Below, piece after piece: positions 1 to 10,724 of a DNA stretch of 64,000 nt. Position numbers and translations under genes: made by a program. Every line of letters starts with the position of its first letter. Position 1 is the first letter of the stretch. The DNA is from Symsagittifera roscoffensis (taxonomy: Eukaryota > Xenacoelomorpha > Acoela > Convolutidae), in NCBI RefSeq assembly GCF_963678635.1, contig NC_087066.1, positions 63,928,282-63,992,281 on the forward strand, written 5' to 3'. The notes under the pieces are model-generated. The model made no database searches and was not told where the DNA came from. It was given only the letters and a program-made list of their open reading frames with translations.

Positions 1-1480
1 TTTTTATCATTCAAAATATTTCATCTGTGATCATTTTTCGTAAAAATATGGAGGTTTAAAGGTTGCTATTTTGTCAATTTGAAACAATTAACGCGCAATT
101 AACGCGTGAACGGAGTTTCAATCCGTCCTAGAAATTGTTCAAAATTCATTGAAGGAAGCGTTTTTGTGTAATTGATTTGTCACTAGGAGCGATATTATCA
201 CTTTGTACTTTTTATGGCGTGTGGAGTTCAAAAAAATCATTTTTTATGTTTTTTATTTTTAACTTTTTTATGTTATTACTGCTCCATAGACCTGAAAAGA
301 CTGTCGGAACAATCAGAGCTTCGCCCTGATATGAAAAGTCTTCTTGTTCCGATTTTCCTAACGAAAGTAACGGAATATTTGTTCTCTGGGTGGGTTTTTT
401 CTTCAGACAAATTTCCACTTTTTAGCTAGCCAATTTTGACGAAATTTTTAAAATATCATTCGGAAGCCATTGTTGTCCTGAACATAATTTCGAAAAGGAA
501 GCGTTTTTGTGTAACTGATTTGTCACTAGGAGCGATATTATCACTTTGTACTTTTTATGGCGTGTGGAGTTCAAAAAAAATCATTTTATTTTTATTATAT
601 TTACTTTTTTATGTTATTATTGCTCCATGGACCTAAAAAGACTGTCGGAACAATCAGAGCTTCGCCCTGATACGAAAAGTCTTCTTGTTTCGAGTTTCCT
701 AACGAAAGTAACGGAATATTTGTTCTCTGGGTGGGGTTTTTTCTTCAGACAAATTTCCACTTTTTAGCTAGCCAATTTTGACGGAATTTTTAAAATATCA
801 TTCGGAAGCCATTGTTGTCCTGAACATAAATTCGAAAAGGAAGCGTTTTTGTGTAACTGATTTGTCACTAGGAGCGATATTATCATTTTGTACTTTTTAT
901 GGCGTGTGGAGTTCAAAAAAAATCATTTTTTTTTCCTTTTATTATATTTACTTTTTTATGTTATTATTGCTCCATGGACCTGAAAAGACTGTCGGAACAA
1001 TCAGAGCTTTGCCCTGATACGAAAAGTCTTCTTGTTTTGAGTTTCCTAACGAAAGTAACGGAATAATTGTTCTCTGGGTGGGTTTTTTTCTTCAGACAAA
1101 TTTCCACTTTTTAGCTAGCCAATTTTGACGGAATTTTTAAAATATCATTCGGAAGCCATTGTTGTCCTGAACATAAATTCGAAAAGGAAGCGTTTTTGTG
1201 TAACTGAATTGTCACTAGGAGCGATATTATCACTTTGTATTTTATATGGCGTGTGGAGTTCAAAAAAATCATTTTATTTTTTTTATATTTAACTTTTTTA
1301 TGTTATTACTGCTCTATAGACCTGAAAAGACTGTCGGAACAATCAGAGCTTCGCCCTGATACAAAAAATATTCTTGTTCCGATTTTCCTAACGACAGTAA
1401 CGGAATATTTGTTCTCTGGGTGGATTTTTTTTCTTCAGACAAATTTCCACTTTTTAACTAGCCAATAAAATCGAAAAGAT
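1..1480 (+). repeat. Tandem array of a shortened R1 repeat, about 343 bp per unit, four units
   Basis: Units begin with GGAAGCGTTTTTGTG at 154, 497, 839 and 1186, giving periods of 343, 342 and 347 bases. Each unit holds the right part of an R1 repeat (ending CGCCCTGATA..AGTCTTCTTG) joined directly to the left part of the next (TTGTTCCGA..), so the copies are head to tail. Every unit lacks the central R1 segment containing the AACGCGCG..ATTAACGCG motif, and the break lies at a short GAAAAG homology. Bases 1-153 are the central part of a further R1 copy. Short open frames inside the array recur only because the repeat recurs, so I do not call genes. Confidence 0.9.
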
Positions 1481-1795
1481 ATTTCACTTGTGATCACTTT
1501 TCGTAAAATTATGGGAGTTTCAAGATTGCCATTTTGGCCCATTTGGGACAATTAATGCGCTATATATTTCGCGCTATTAACGCATAAGCAGAGGTTTAAT
1601 CCGTCTTAGAAATTATTTCAAATTGGTTCAAAGACGCTTATATGCCACAGTTGATTTGTTAATAGGAGCAAAATCTACTACTTTGTACTTTATATGGCGC
1701 GGGGAGGGTGATGTTTTTACAAGAAATCTCGTTTTTTTAAAATTTAGTTTTCTTAATACACTTAAATTTTTTATGTTATTACTGCTTAATCATTA
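1468..1795 (+). repeat. R1 repeat, partial
   Basis: It continues from the array with the central R1 block (..GACAATTAATGCGC..CGCGCTATTAACGC..) and then the ATGGCGCG and TTATTACTGCT segments. It stops before the usual 3' terminal hairpin and is replaced at about 1795 by unrelated sequence. Confidence 0.75.
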
Positions 1796-1799
1796 TGAG

Positions 1800-3120
1800 G
1801 CCAAACTGGGCATTCTCTGCATTGTAAGCGGAATCCGCAACAGGCCAAAATCAGATTTGTCGCGGAATACGCAACATTGCTACTTTTCTTTGATCTTCTA
1901 TGCTGTTTTGGATTCCACAAACAAATACCTAAATCATTGTACCGCTCAAAATCGAACAAAAAATAGGCGAATTTGCGGAATCCACAATTGTATTTGCGGA
2001 ATCCAGATCAGTTTCTGGAATCCACATACAAATGATAAAACTTTTGTATCGTTAAATTGAGCTGTTGCGGAATCCGCAACTGTAAGTGCAATCCGCAAAT
2101 TGTAAGTGGAATCCGCAAATTGTAAGTGGAATCTGCATTTTCTTTGCGGATTCCCTTTACATATGTTTATATGTGTAGTAGCCTATAAAATTATATCTTT
2201 TAAATACATGATTTGATTTCACTAGAATACAAATTTACTAGAATAGAAATTTACTAGAATAGACCAGTGTTTGGGATTATTGGAATCCAAATTACTGACC
2301 AGTATTTGGGATTGATGAAATCCCAATTACTGAACTATTTCGACGATTTGCTATGCGTTGGGGTTCTAATCACTCTCAACCTAATTACTCCAAATAATGG
2401 ATATATTCCATATTTATTCCACCTTATTCCAGTTTTTGGGATTCCAGTATTTGGCATCAATGGAATCCCAAGTACTGACCTAATTTGGCGATATGCTGTG
2501 TGTTGTGTTTCCATTTACACTCAACTCAATGACTACAATTACTGCATTTTTTCGGCGTTATACTTCCAAAATCAGTATTTGGGGTTGACGCAATCCCAAA
2601 TATTGACCTAATTTGTCGATATGCGTTGTGTTCCATACACTCTGGACTCAATGACTCCAAATACTGAAATTGTTTGTTGTTGTGTTTCCAAAATACTAAA
2701 AGATGACATCCACCGATTTAGGTAACCAAAGTTTTAAGACTTGTTCGTGGATTCCGCTGACAAGGGCTAAGTCTTTGCTTTTATTTTCCGCATTGCTAAA
2801 GCTAAGAATTCCAACTCAGCTTTTAATTGTTCATATGCAAGTTCAGTATTGAACAAAATTCGGAATACACTTACAATTGCGGAATGCACTTACATTTTGC
2901 GGAATCCACCTACAGCTGCGGAATCCAGAACAACTAGCTATATTTGCTTGTTGCGGAATCCGCAACAAAACAAATGTGTCGACAAAATTTACGTTACAGG
3001 TATATGTTTGCAGAATGCACCGAAATTTTGTTTGTGGAATCCACTTACATTTTGGAACATATTTCAAGACTTCTCTGGAATCTAGGAACATACAGACACA
3101 AAATTGTGCTCCTATCCAGT
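1800..3120. repeat. Region seeded with GGAATCCGC-type motifs
   Basis: TGCGGAATCC and its complement recur irregularly, for example near 1830, 1970, 1995, 2065-2145, 2880-2960 and 3030. GTTGCGGAATCCGCAAC near 2951 is an 8+1+8 near-perfect palindrome. Between 2265 and 2610 a related motif (TTTGGGATTGATGGAATCC and variants) recurs about five times. The same motif reappears near 32700-32810, 46260-46400, 47800-47940 and 49915-50060, so it is a dispersed family. Open frames here look like by-products of the repeats; I see no gene. Confidence 0.6.
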
Positions 3121-3344
3121 GCACAGTTAGGCCTCGTAATGATAGAACTTAAAAGGCAGTCGAAACATTCAGGGTTTAGCAAATAATACAAAATTATACA
3201 AATAGAAAAAAAATTTATCCATTTTTCGACAATAAATAAACAATTTGGTAAACCATAGTTTTTTCATCGATGATAATTGGCGGTCAGAATAATCAACGTT
3301 TTGCCCTGATACAAGCATTCTTCTTTATTATACCTCTAAGACAG

Positions 3345-3720
3345 CAATTTTGTAAAAATAATTTTTGTAAAATTATGAGGGTTTAAAGATTATCATTTTG
3401 GCCAACTTAGGACAATTAACGCGCGATCTATTTCGTGCTATTAACGCGTAAGCAGAGAGTTAATCCGTCATAGAAATCGTTCCATATTGGTTGAAAGAAG
3501 CTTATTTGCCATAATTGATTTGTTACATTGAGCAAATTCAGTCTTTTTTGTACTTAATATGGCGTTTGGTGTGATGATTTTATCAAAAAAATTCAAATGT
3601 TAGATTTTTTTTTCATTGTATTTTATTACATTCAATTTTTTTCTGTTACTACTGCTCCATAAACCTTAAAAGGCAGTCGGAATTTTCAGGTATTTGCCCT
3701 GATACAAACAGTCTTGTTAT
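3345..3720 (+). repeat. R1 repeat, 5'-truncated
   Basis: It runs from the AAAATTATGAGGGTTTAAAG segment through the AACGCGCG/ATTAACGCG block to the 3' end (CTGATACAAACAGTCTTGTT). Small R1 3'-end scraps lie just upstream at 3148-3176 and 3283-3330. Bases 3721-4311 hold nothing I recognise. Confidence 0.7.
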
Positions 3721-4311
3721 AAATGCATTTGACAAGAAATTTTAAACATGTTTGAGGTTTGAGTTTGACATTGGAGCTTGTTACACGAATGTTTTGATCG
3801 ATCACGTCAATAGTTCAGAGCGTTTTGTATGTTAAGTTAAAAAATTTATTTTAAATTTCTTTTATATCGTGCAAGATGCATTTGATTTGTCAAGATCATG
3901 TAGTAAATGGACTAAATTTAAATTTGCTAGAGCGTTTTTCAATATTGAACTCTGCAAATATCTTGTACGAAATGTTCCTATCTTAAACATTTCATGTAAG
4001 AAATGCTCCTGATTTTATAACATTTTTAGAGACAAATTTTTTAAGAAATTGTAACAATTTTGTTTAAGAAATTCCTTCATACAAAGCGACTTTTGGTCCG
4101 ACGAGGTATGCTTAACTCAGGCACTAAGTCCACTTTTATGCATGTTTGCTCACAAAAGTTTTTTCCACAATTGGCCATTCTTCCATATCTTTCTCATCGG
4201 TGCAACATCTTAGGAAACGAAAGTATAAAAATAAAAACAATTGTTCATGACGAAAAAATCTTGAGCGAATTATGAACCTTGCGCACGCAAAAAAAAAGTT
4301 TTTGTTCCGAC

Positions 4312-4815
4312 TTTTGTAGCAAAAATAACGAAATTTTGCGCTCGAGGTGGGTTTTTTTTTTCTTCAGACAAATTGCGAATTTTCATCCAGAGTTTTTTGA
4401 GGAATTTTTTTCATCATTCAAAAGGTATTAAAGTTCTGAGCTTAAATTTGAAAAGATATTTCATCTGATCATTTTTTGTAAAAATACAGAGGTTTATAGA
4501 TTGCCGTTTTGGTGATTTGGGACAATTATTGCGTATATATTTCGCGCTATTAACGCGTAAGCGGAGATTTAATCCGTCTTAGAAATCGTTCAAAATTGAT
4601 TGAAAAAAGCGTTTTTGTATAATTGATTTGTCACTAGGAGCGCATTTATCACTTCGTACTTTTTATGGCGGGTGGGGTGATGATTTTTACAAAAAAAAAT
4701 CAAAATTCTCAAGTTTAAAAAAAATCATTTTATGAGTTTTATATTTAATTTTTTAAGTGTTATTATCGCTCCATAGACCTTAAAAGACTGTCGGATTAAT
4801 ACCAGCAGTCTTGTT
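4312..4815 (+). repeat. R1 repeat, near full length
   Basis: The copy runs from TTGTTCCGACTTTTG to ..CCAGCAGTCTTGTT and includes all R1 blocks in order: the TTCAGACAAATT segment, the AACGCG block, the ATGGCG block, TTATTATCGCTCCATA and the terminal segment. Bases 4816-5356 hold no recognisable feature. Confidence 0.75.
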
Positions 4816-5356
4816 TGATTTTTATAACAGCTAAAATTGAAAAGAAGACAGTTAAACTTGATATGAAGAGAAAACTCCTTTCAAAGAACGAAACAGTTAG
4901 AGAAAATATTGAAAAATGAATCTCAATTTTTTCTCTCTTATACTTTAGCGGCAAAAACAATTTTGTTGCTAAAAGTTCAAGGCAGTCTTTGATCGCTTCA
5001 GAGAAGTGATTAGTTTCTAGAAAAATTGAGACACGGTTAGCCTAAATGAAATTTTTTACTGCACTTTTGTATAGATGGTAGGATGTTCGGTATTCCGCTT
5101 TTGGATTAAAATTCATTTTTGAGGCGGGAGAACATCACATCAAACGTTGATAAGTATCAACACCTTGCTTAGTACTCGGGTAAATTTTGTTTCAGGACAA
5201 ATGATCCGCTTAGCCTTGAACCATTTGCAATAAATCACAAGAGGACCTTTTGCTGTAAAACCCTTGCAACAAGACTAAGATTCAATTGGCCAATTTAAAC
5301 CTCATTCAAGTTGTAGCACAAACGACTTCTGAAAAATCTAAATATGACTAAATTTT

Positions 5357-6281
5357 AACAAGACTGCTCGTATCAGGGCGAAACCCTGATTGTTCTGACT
5401 GCCTTTCAAGTTTTATGGAGCAGTAATAACATTAAAAAATTCAATGAAATAAAACAAAATCAAAAAAACATTTTTTTATAAAATTTGAAATTTTTTATGA
5501 AAAACATCCCTCCACACGCCATACAAAGTACAAAAGGATAGATTTCGCTCCTTGTAACAAACCAATTATGGCGCATAGGGGCGGATTTAGGGGGGGGGGG
5601 GCGGGGGGGACGCCCCCCCCCCCCCCCCCTCAGGGATTCGACCCCCTGCCGACCCAAAGGGTCCCCCCTTTGATACTTTTTCAGAAATCCATTTTGGCCG
5701 ACCGACCCTAAAATTTTTCTAAAGGCGCCAATATATACTAACTTTGAGGGGGAGCGCGTCTCAAACTAACCGTGTCTCAAATTTCAAAAATTTGCCTGCG
5801 GCGCAGAAAATTTCGCCAAAATAGGGGCAAAACAGTGCTTAGGGAGAGCTCGAAAAATCAATTTGGTCGATCTAAAAAAAAAAAAGTCGTCAAAATTTTG
5901 GAAAGTTTTTTGAAAATCCGCCCCCCCCCTCGAGAAAACCCTAGATCCGCCCCTGATGGCGCATAAGCTTTTTTAATACAATTTGGAACGATTTCTAAGG
6001 CGGATTAACTCTCCGCTTACGCGTTAATAGCGCGAAATATATTGCGCGTTAATTGTCCCAAATTGGCCAAAATGGCAATCTATAAACACCCGTAACTTTA
6101 CGAAAAATGATCACAGGTAAAATATTTTTTCAAATTTGAGCTCAGGACAACAATACCTTTCGAATGATGTTAAAAAATTCCGTCAAAAATGGTTAGTTAA
6201 AAAGTCGAAATTTGTCTGAAGAAAAAAAAACCCACCCCGAGCACAAATATTCCGTCACTTTCGTATCGAAAGTCGGAACAA
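5357..6281 (-). repeat. R1 repeat, full length, interrupted by a hAT-like element
   Basis: Read on the minus strand it starts TTGTTCCGACTTTCG with the CTTTCG-ATA-CGAAAG hairpin and ends ..CAGTCTTGTT. About 380 bases of foreign DNA (5577-5955) interrupt it and are flanked by a duplication of R1 sequence. The R1 copy was therefore in place before that insertion. Confidence 0.85.
5577..5955. mobile_element. Non-autonomous hAT-like inverted-repeat element
   Basis: The left end reads AGGGGCGGATTTAG and the right end, reverse-complemented, reads CAGGGGCGGATCTAG. The flanks ATGGCGCATA (5568-5577) and ATGGCGCATA (5956-5965) are direct copies of R1 sequence, an 8-10 base target duplication depending on where the boundary is set. 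Long G and C runs follow the left end. Related copies lie at 6795-7050 and 63166-63498. The short TIR beginning CAGGGGCGG with ~8-base duplications is typical of hAT transposons. No transposase is present. Confidence 0.75.
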
Positions 6282-6301
6282 AAATATAAAGACAATAACT
6301 T

Positions 6302-6592
6302 CTAATAAAAATTAGTTTTTTTAAAACAAATGGAAGAAAATTTGATGTTTTCAAAAACAACAACAATGGGCTCTCTAACCCAGATATTTATTATTTGAAA
6401 CTTTGTTAATGTACATTCGAAGGGTTTTGCCTCTGGAGTTATATTGGTAACATTGTTCATAGAGTTGAAATACATGTTCAGACCATGGGTATCAAATATT
6501 TGCATATAGTTTGGTCCTGGCATCTTAAATTTGCTATAGTAATCGATATCTAAAATCTCAATTAGACTTGATTGCTTGCTACATACCAACAA
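6302..6592 (-). other. Possible exon or gene fragment, unrecognised
   Basis: An open frame of 96 codons on the minus strand reads as ordinary protein sequence rather than low-complexity, with segments such as MPGPNYMQIFDTHGLNMYF and NVTNITPEAKPFECTLTKF. On the minus strand an AG (ATGTAG) just upstream could be a splice acceptor, but I found no convincing donor. It lies between an R1 copy and a hAT-like copy and nothing around it indicates a function. It may be an old gene fragment or a chance frame. I do not recognise a family. Confidence 0.25.
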
Positions 6593-6794
6593 TGTAAACT
6601 ATAAATGATCCCAGAAAATTTAAACAACTCCTGTAACACTCAGTTTTTCTCCCGTTTCTGAATATTTTTTAGTTTCGCTTATAAGAGAAATCACCTATTA
6701 CTGTAAGCAATATATCAGCACCAAGATAGCGAAAAATTATGGATATCATGGTTATTTCAGCCCATGAAAAAAAAAACAGGCCATAAAAGATGTT

Positions 6795-7050
6795 TTTAGG
6801 CACTTTTTAGAAAATTTCGACCAAAAGTCGCGTTTTTTTTGGCGCGCGCTCCTCCCCTAAAATTAGTACATAATGGCGCCAAAGGCGCCTTGAGAAAAAT
6901 TTTTGGGTCGGTCTCCAAAAATGGATATCTCAAAGTAGTACAAAGGGTGGACCCTTTTGGTCGGCAGCGGATCGAATCCCTTAGTGCGGGGGGAGGCGTC
7001 CGCGTCCGCGTTCCAAACCCCTCCCCCCCCCCCCCCCTAAATCCGCCCCT
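6795..7050 (-). mobile_element. hAT-like element copy, truncated
   Basis: On the minus strand it begins TAGGGGCGGATTTAG followed by a long G run, and then follows the 5577-5955 copy through GGATTCGATCC, CCAAAAGGGTCCACC and AAGGCGCC. The distal part and the second inverted repeat are missing near 6800. Repeat-derived open frames across it are not genes. Confidence 0.65.
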
Positions 7051-7330
7051 ATTTTCTATAATTTTTTTTCTAGTGGCCACAAATCAGAGACAAAACCAGA
7101 GACAAGATTTTAGACTTCTCAAAGCTCGCTGATCTAGTGATAACTATCTAAGACAGCTCTGCTCTGCTCATTGGTAATGATGTCAACGCTTTTTCTTCTG
7201 CGAATCGCACAGGTTAGGTTAAAAAGGTTTGGCATATTTGCCAAAAACAACTTTTTCAGTGCATCACAAACATTACAATTACAAACAAAATTTGAACGAG
7301 GGCTCGAAACGTAGCCGAACACAAATCGAA

Positions 7331-9130
7331 ATGGGTAAAACAGATGCAACTAGCAAAATAAAACAGTATTTGTAATTCTAAGAGGCAGGTTAGCTTGTTT
7401 TGCAATCTACGTGCAAATTGTATACTGTAAGGCCTGCTTCGGCAAGGGCTGCAACGTGCAATGATTTGAAAAAAATTGTATTTAAATTGTGGCAAACGAA
7501 AAAAAAAAAATTTGTCGCCATAAAATGTAGTCGAGCTGAAGGTGGAACACAAATGAAAACATATTCGAAACTTTTTTCGAAACATAATCCAGCACAATGT
7601 CTAACATGGTCAAACACAACGTCAAAATGATAATAGAAACATAGTCAAAAATTTTATCAAAGCCTAATCAATTTCGAACACAATTTTAAAACATCGTCAA
7701 TGACGAAATCTAAAAACAAATCGAGCTGAAACAGGTTTTGAATCGATTTTTTATCAGATCGTTTGCGTTTGAATGGGTAAAACAGATGTAACAAGCAAAA
7801 AAAAAAGTTTTTTTTTGTTATTTTAAGGGTCAGGTTAACTTGAGTCGCAATCTACAAAAAAATTGTATACTGTAAGGCCTGTTCCGGTGAATTCCGCAAC
7901 GTGAAGGTCCAAAAAACGTAGTGGAAGCAAATCGTAGAAAAAACAGGTTCGGAATTGATGTTTTTGCGTGAAACGGATTTTTTGCGTGCAAATGGGTAAA
8001 ACATATTCAAACATCAATATCAAAGAAGGCAGAATTTTTCAATTTGTAAGGAGCAAGTTAAGTTGACTCACATTTTACATGCAAATCATACACAAACAGT
8101 AAAACCTGCACCGTGTGGATCCAAAAAAATTTTAGCAAGTTTTCAAGCTACCAACAAAAAAGCGTCCCCGCAAAAACAACACCCAACAAGACTGCTCGTA
8201 TCAGGGTGAAGCCCTAAAAGTTCCGACTGCCTTTTAAGGTCTATGGAGCAGTAATAGCATGAAAAAATCAAAGGTAATAAAAATAAAATGAACATTAATC
8301 ATCCCTCCCCCCTCCTCACACGCCATATTAAGTACCAAATGGTAAGTTTCGCTCCTAGTAACAAATCAATTATGGCAAATAAGCTTCCTTCAACCAATTG
8401 TTAACGATTTCTAGGACGGATTAAATCTCCGCTTACGCGTTTATAGCGCGAAATACAGAGCTGATTTAAATTAAGTGAAGGTCCAAATAACATACCAAAG
8501 CAAATCGAAATAAAGACAGGTTTGGAAGTGGTTTTTTATCGGATTTTTTGCCTGCAAATGGGTAAAACATATTCAAATATCAATATCAAAGAAGGCAGAA
8601 TTTTTCAATTTGTAAGGAGCAAGTTAACTTGACTCACATAGTCAAAAATTTTATCGAAGCCTTATCAATTTCGAACACAACTTTGAAACATTGTCAAAGA
8701 CGAAACCTAAAAACAAATTGAGCTGAAACAGGTTTTGAATCGGGTTGTCATCAGATTGTTTGCGTGTGAATGGGTAAAACAGATGTAACAAGCAAAAAAA
8801 AAGTTTTTTTTTGTTATTTTAAGGGTCAGGTTAACTTGAGTCGCAATCTACAAAAAAATCAGATACTGTAAGACCTGTTTCGGTGAAGCCTGCAACGTGA
8901 AGGTCCAAATAACATACCAAAGCAAATCGAAATAAAGACAGGTTTGGAAGTGGTTTTTTATCGGATTTTTTGCGTGCAAATGGGTAAAACATATTCAAAT
9001 ATCAATTTCAAAGAAGGCAGAATTTTTCAATTTGTAAGGAGCAAGTTAACTTGACTCACATTTTATATGAAAATCATACACAAACAGTAAAACCTGCACC
9101 GTGTGGATCCAAAAAAATGTTAGTAAGTTT
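7331..9130 (+). repeat. Irregular tandem repeats of ~210-220 bp within a ~1-kb duplication
   Basis: Units starting GGGTAAAACA(G/T)AT recur near 7331, 7772, 7992, 8561, 8770 and 8980 and share the CAGGTTA(A/G)CTTG and CCTGCAACGTG segments. On top of this, 7634-8463 and 8638-9455 are a direct duplication (offset about 1.0 kb) that carries along the 3' half of a minus-strand R1 copy and the first bases of the TA-flanked element at 9444. The duplication therefore happened after that element inserted. No gene is visible in 7080-9170. Confidence 0.7.
8185..8453 (-). repeat. R1 repeat, partial, duplicate of the 9173 copy
   Basis: It starts AACAAGACTGCTCGTATCAG (the R1 3' end on the minus strand) and runs to GCGCGAAATA. 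The first ~20 bases of the TA-flanked element follow, and then the sequence jumps back into the ~210-bp repeats at about 8466. Confidence 0.75.
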
Positions 9131-9172
9131 TGAAGCTACCAACAAAAAAGCGTCCCCGCAAAAACAACACTC

Positions 9173-10280
9173 AACAAGACTGCTCGTATCAGGGTGAAGC
9201 CCTAAAAATTCCAATTGCCTTTTAAGGTGTATGGAGCAGTAATAGCATGAAAAAATCAAATGTAATAAAAATAAAAAGAACATTAATCATCCCTCCCCCC
9301 TCCTCACACGCCATATTAAGTACCAATTGGTAAGTTTCGCCTCTAGTAACAAATCAATTATGGCAAATAAGCTTCCTTCAACCAATTGTTAACGATTTCT
9401 AGGACGGATTAAATCTCCGCCTACGCGTTTATAGCGCGAAATACAGAGCTGATTTAAATTATCTGAACAAAATTTCATCGGAATTATTATGGTGCAATTT
9501 TTTCTCCAAAAAACCTCAAGCCAAATTTTACCCCAAAAATCGGTCAATTCTGCTTTTTTTGATAAGTCATGAATTATGCTTAAACTAGTTTTTTAACTGA
9601 TGGAAAATTTATATCATACAAAACTTCTTACACAGCCCTACAAAGTTTCAGAAATGTTAATTCTCCAAAAATTTGAGTAAACAGTAAAAATCATGTTTTC
9701 GACTACCAGGCAAAAGTATTTTCTCTTATACAGGTTTTTGGACATTTAATCCTCCTAAAACTTTCTCAAGCTGTCTGAGAGGCTTCTTTGATCTATATTT
9801 CTCTCCAATTAATAGGTTGTTTCAGCGTAATTTTTGATTAATCGAAAAAAGCCAAAATGACCGATTATTGGGGTAAAATTTCAGAGAAAAACTGCACCAT
9901 AATACTGCTGATGAAATTTTAAGCAACTTTTGTTCTAGTTCTTTCACTTTTTGTCTAATCTTAACCCAAGTTGAGAAAAACGTGTTTGAAAGTTCAAGTT
10001 TTGTTCGTTTTGTCCGGATAGTTTAATTCAGCACTCTATATCGCGCGTTCATTGTCTCAAATTGGCCAAGTTGGCAATTTTAAAGCCCTATAACTTTACA
10101 AAAAGTGATCAGATCTAAAATATATATTTTTTCAAAATTAAGCTCAGGACAACAATACCTTTTGAATGATGTAAAAAATACCGTCAAAAATGGCTAGTTA
10201 AAAAGTCGAAATTTGTCTGAAGAAAAAAAAACCGCCCGAGCACAAATATTTCGTTACTTTCGTTACAAAAATTCGAACAA
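9173..10280 (-). repeat. R1 repeat, full length, split by a TA-flanked element
   Basis: The minus-strand R1 runs from its 3' end (AACAAGACTGCTCG at 9173) to its 5' end (..TTCGAACAA at 10280). It is interrupted in the AACGCG block by the 595-bp insertion 9444-10038. The LTR retroelement begins 14 bases beyond its edge. Confidence 0.8.
9444..10038. mobile_element. TA-flanked inverted-repeat element (Tc1/mariner-type MITE)
   Basis: The left end reads CAGAGCTGATTTAAA and the right end, reverse-complemented, reads TAGAGTGCTGAATTAAAC. TA dinucleotides flank it at 9442-9443 and 10039-10040, inside the R1 motif GCGCGAAATATATCGCGCG. The subterminal arms (about 9466-9600 and 9815-9950) are also inverted repeats around TTATGGTGCA and ATTTTACCCC. 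It has no coding capacity. TA duplication points to a Tc1/mariner-type transposase acting in trans. Confidence 0.7.
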
Positions 10281-10290
10281 TAAAACAATC

Positions 10291-10294
10291 GAAG
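10291..10294. repeat. Target-site duplication, left (GAAG)
   Basis: GAAG directly precedes the TGG start of the 5' LTR and recurs directly after the 3' LTR at 28976-28979. Four bases is a usual length for Ty3/gypsy and some retroviral integrases. Confidence 0.75.
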
Positions 10295-10704
10295 TGGAAC
10301 CTGATCTAAATTATATTTTATGATTGGATAAATTGGATATTTTACCACTGTAAAGTATTTAATATTAACCAATCATAATCCATCTAACTAACAACCCACT
10401 TATCTGTAAGTGCTGAAATTACTTGAAATTTCAGCACCAGAGAGATTTGAATTTAACTTAGAAATTAGTTGCCTCTCCAAGAGAACTTCAGCGGCCGCAA
10501 CAAACCAGTATACCCTAGATCTATTGAGCCTAGCAGAGACTAGTTAAACACCCTGAGACTAGAAAGTATAAGAGTAAGATTAGGATCGGTATTAGACTAA
10601 GAAGTTGCACGAATCTATCCGGCCGAAAATAAGATAGCGTGACGAGCAGACGGTGTACCCTATCCGAAATTACTCTATGAGTTAACCACATCGGTCTTAA
10701 CTCA
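10295..10704 (+). repeat. 5' LTR
   Basis: It is 410 bases, TGGAACCTGATC..CTTAACTCA, matching 28566-28975 with 8 substitutions. It should carry the promoter and the R region. I see no certain TATA box or AATAAA in it, so the U3/R/U5 borders are undefined. Confidence 0.95.
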
Positions 10705-10706
10705 TC

Positions 10707-10724
10707 TGGTGCGACCATAAGTCT
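10707..10724 (+). promoter_or_regulatory. Primer-binding site candidate
   Basis: TGGTGCGACC follows the LTR end after a 2-base gap, the usual place for a minus-strand primer site. TGG pairs with the CCA end of a tRNA, so the primer tRNA should end GGTCGCACCA. I cannot name the tRNA with confidence. Confidence 0.7.

Noticed and set aside
1-1468. Series of 65-79 codon open frames sharing the same protein text
   Set aside because: They recur with the 343-base unit, move between frames and lack any protein-like domain; they are repeat by-products.
154-1471. CRISPR-like array
   Set aside because: The units are long, contiguous and without spacers, and the DNA is animal.
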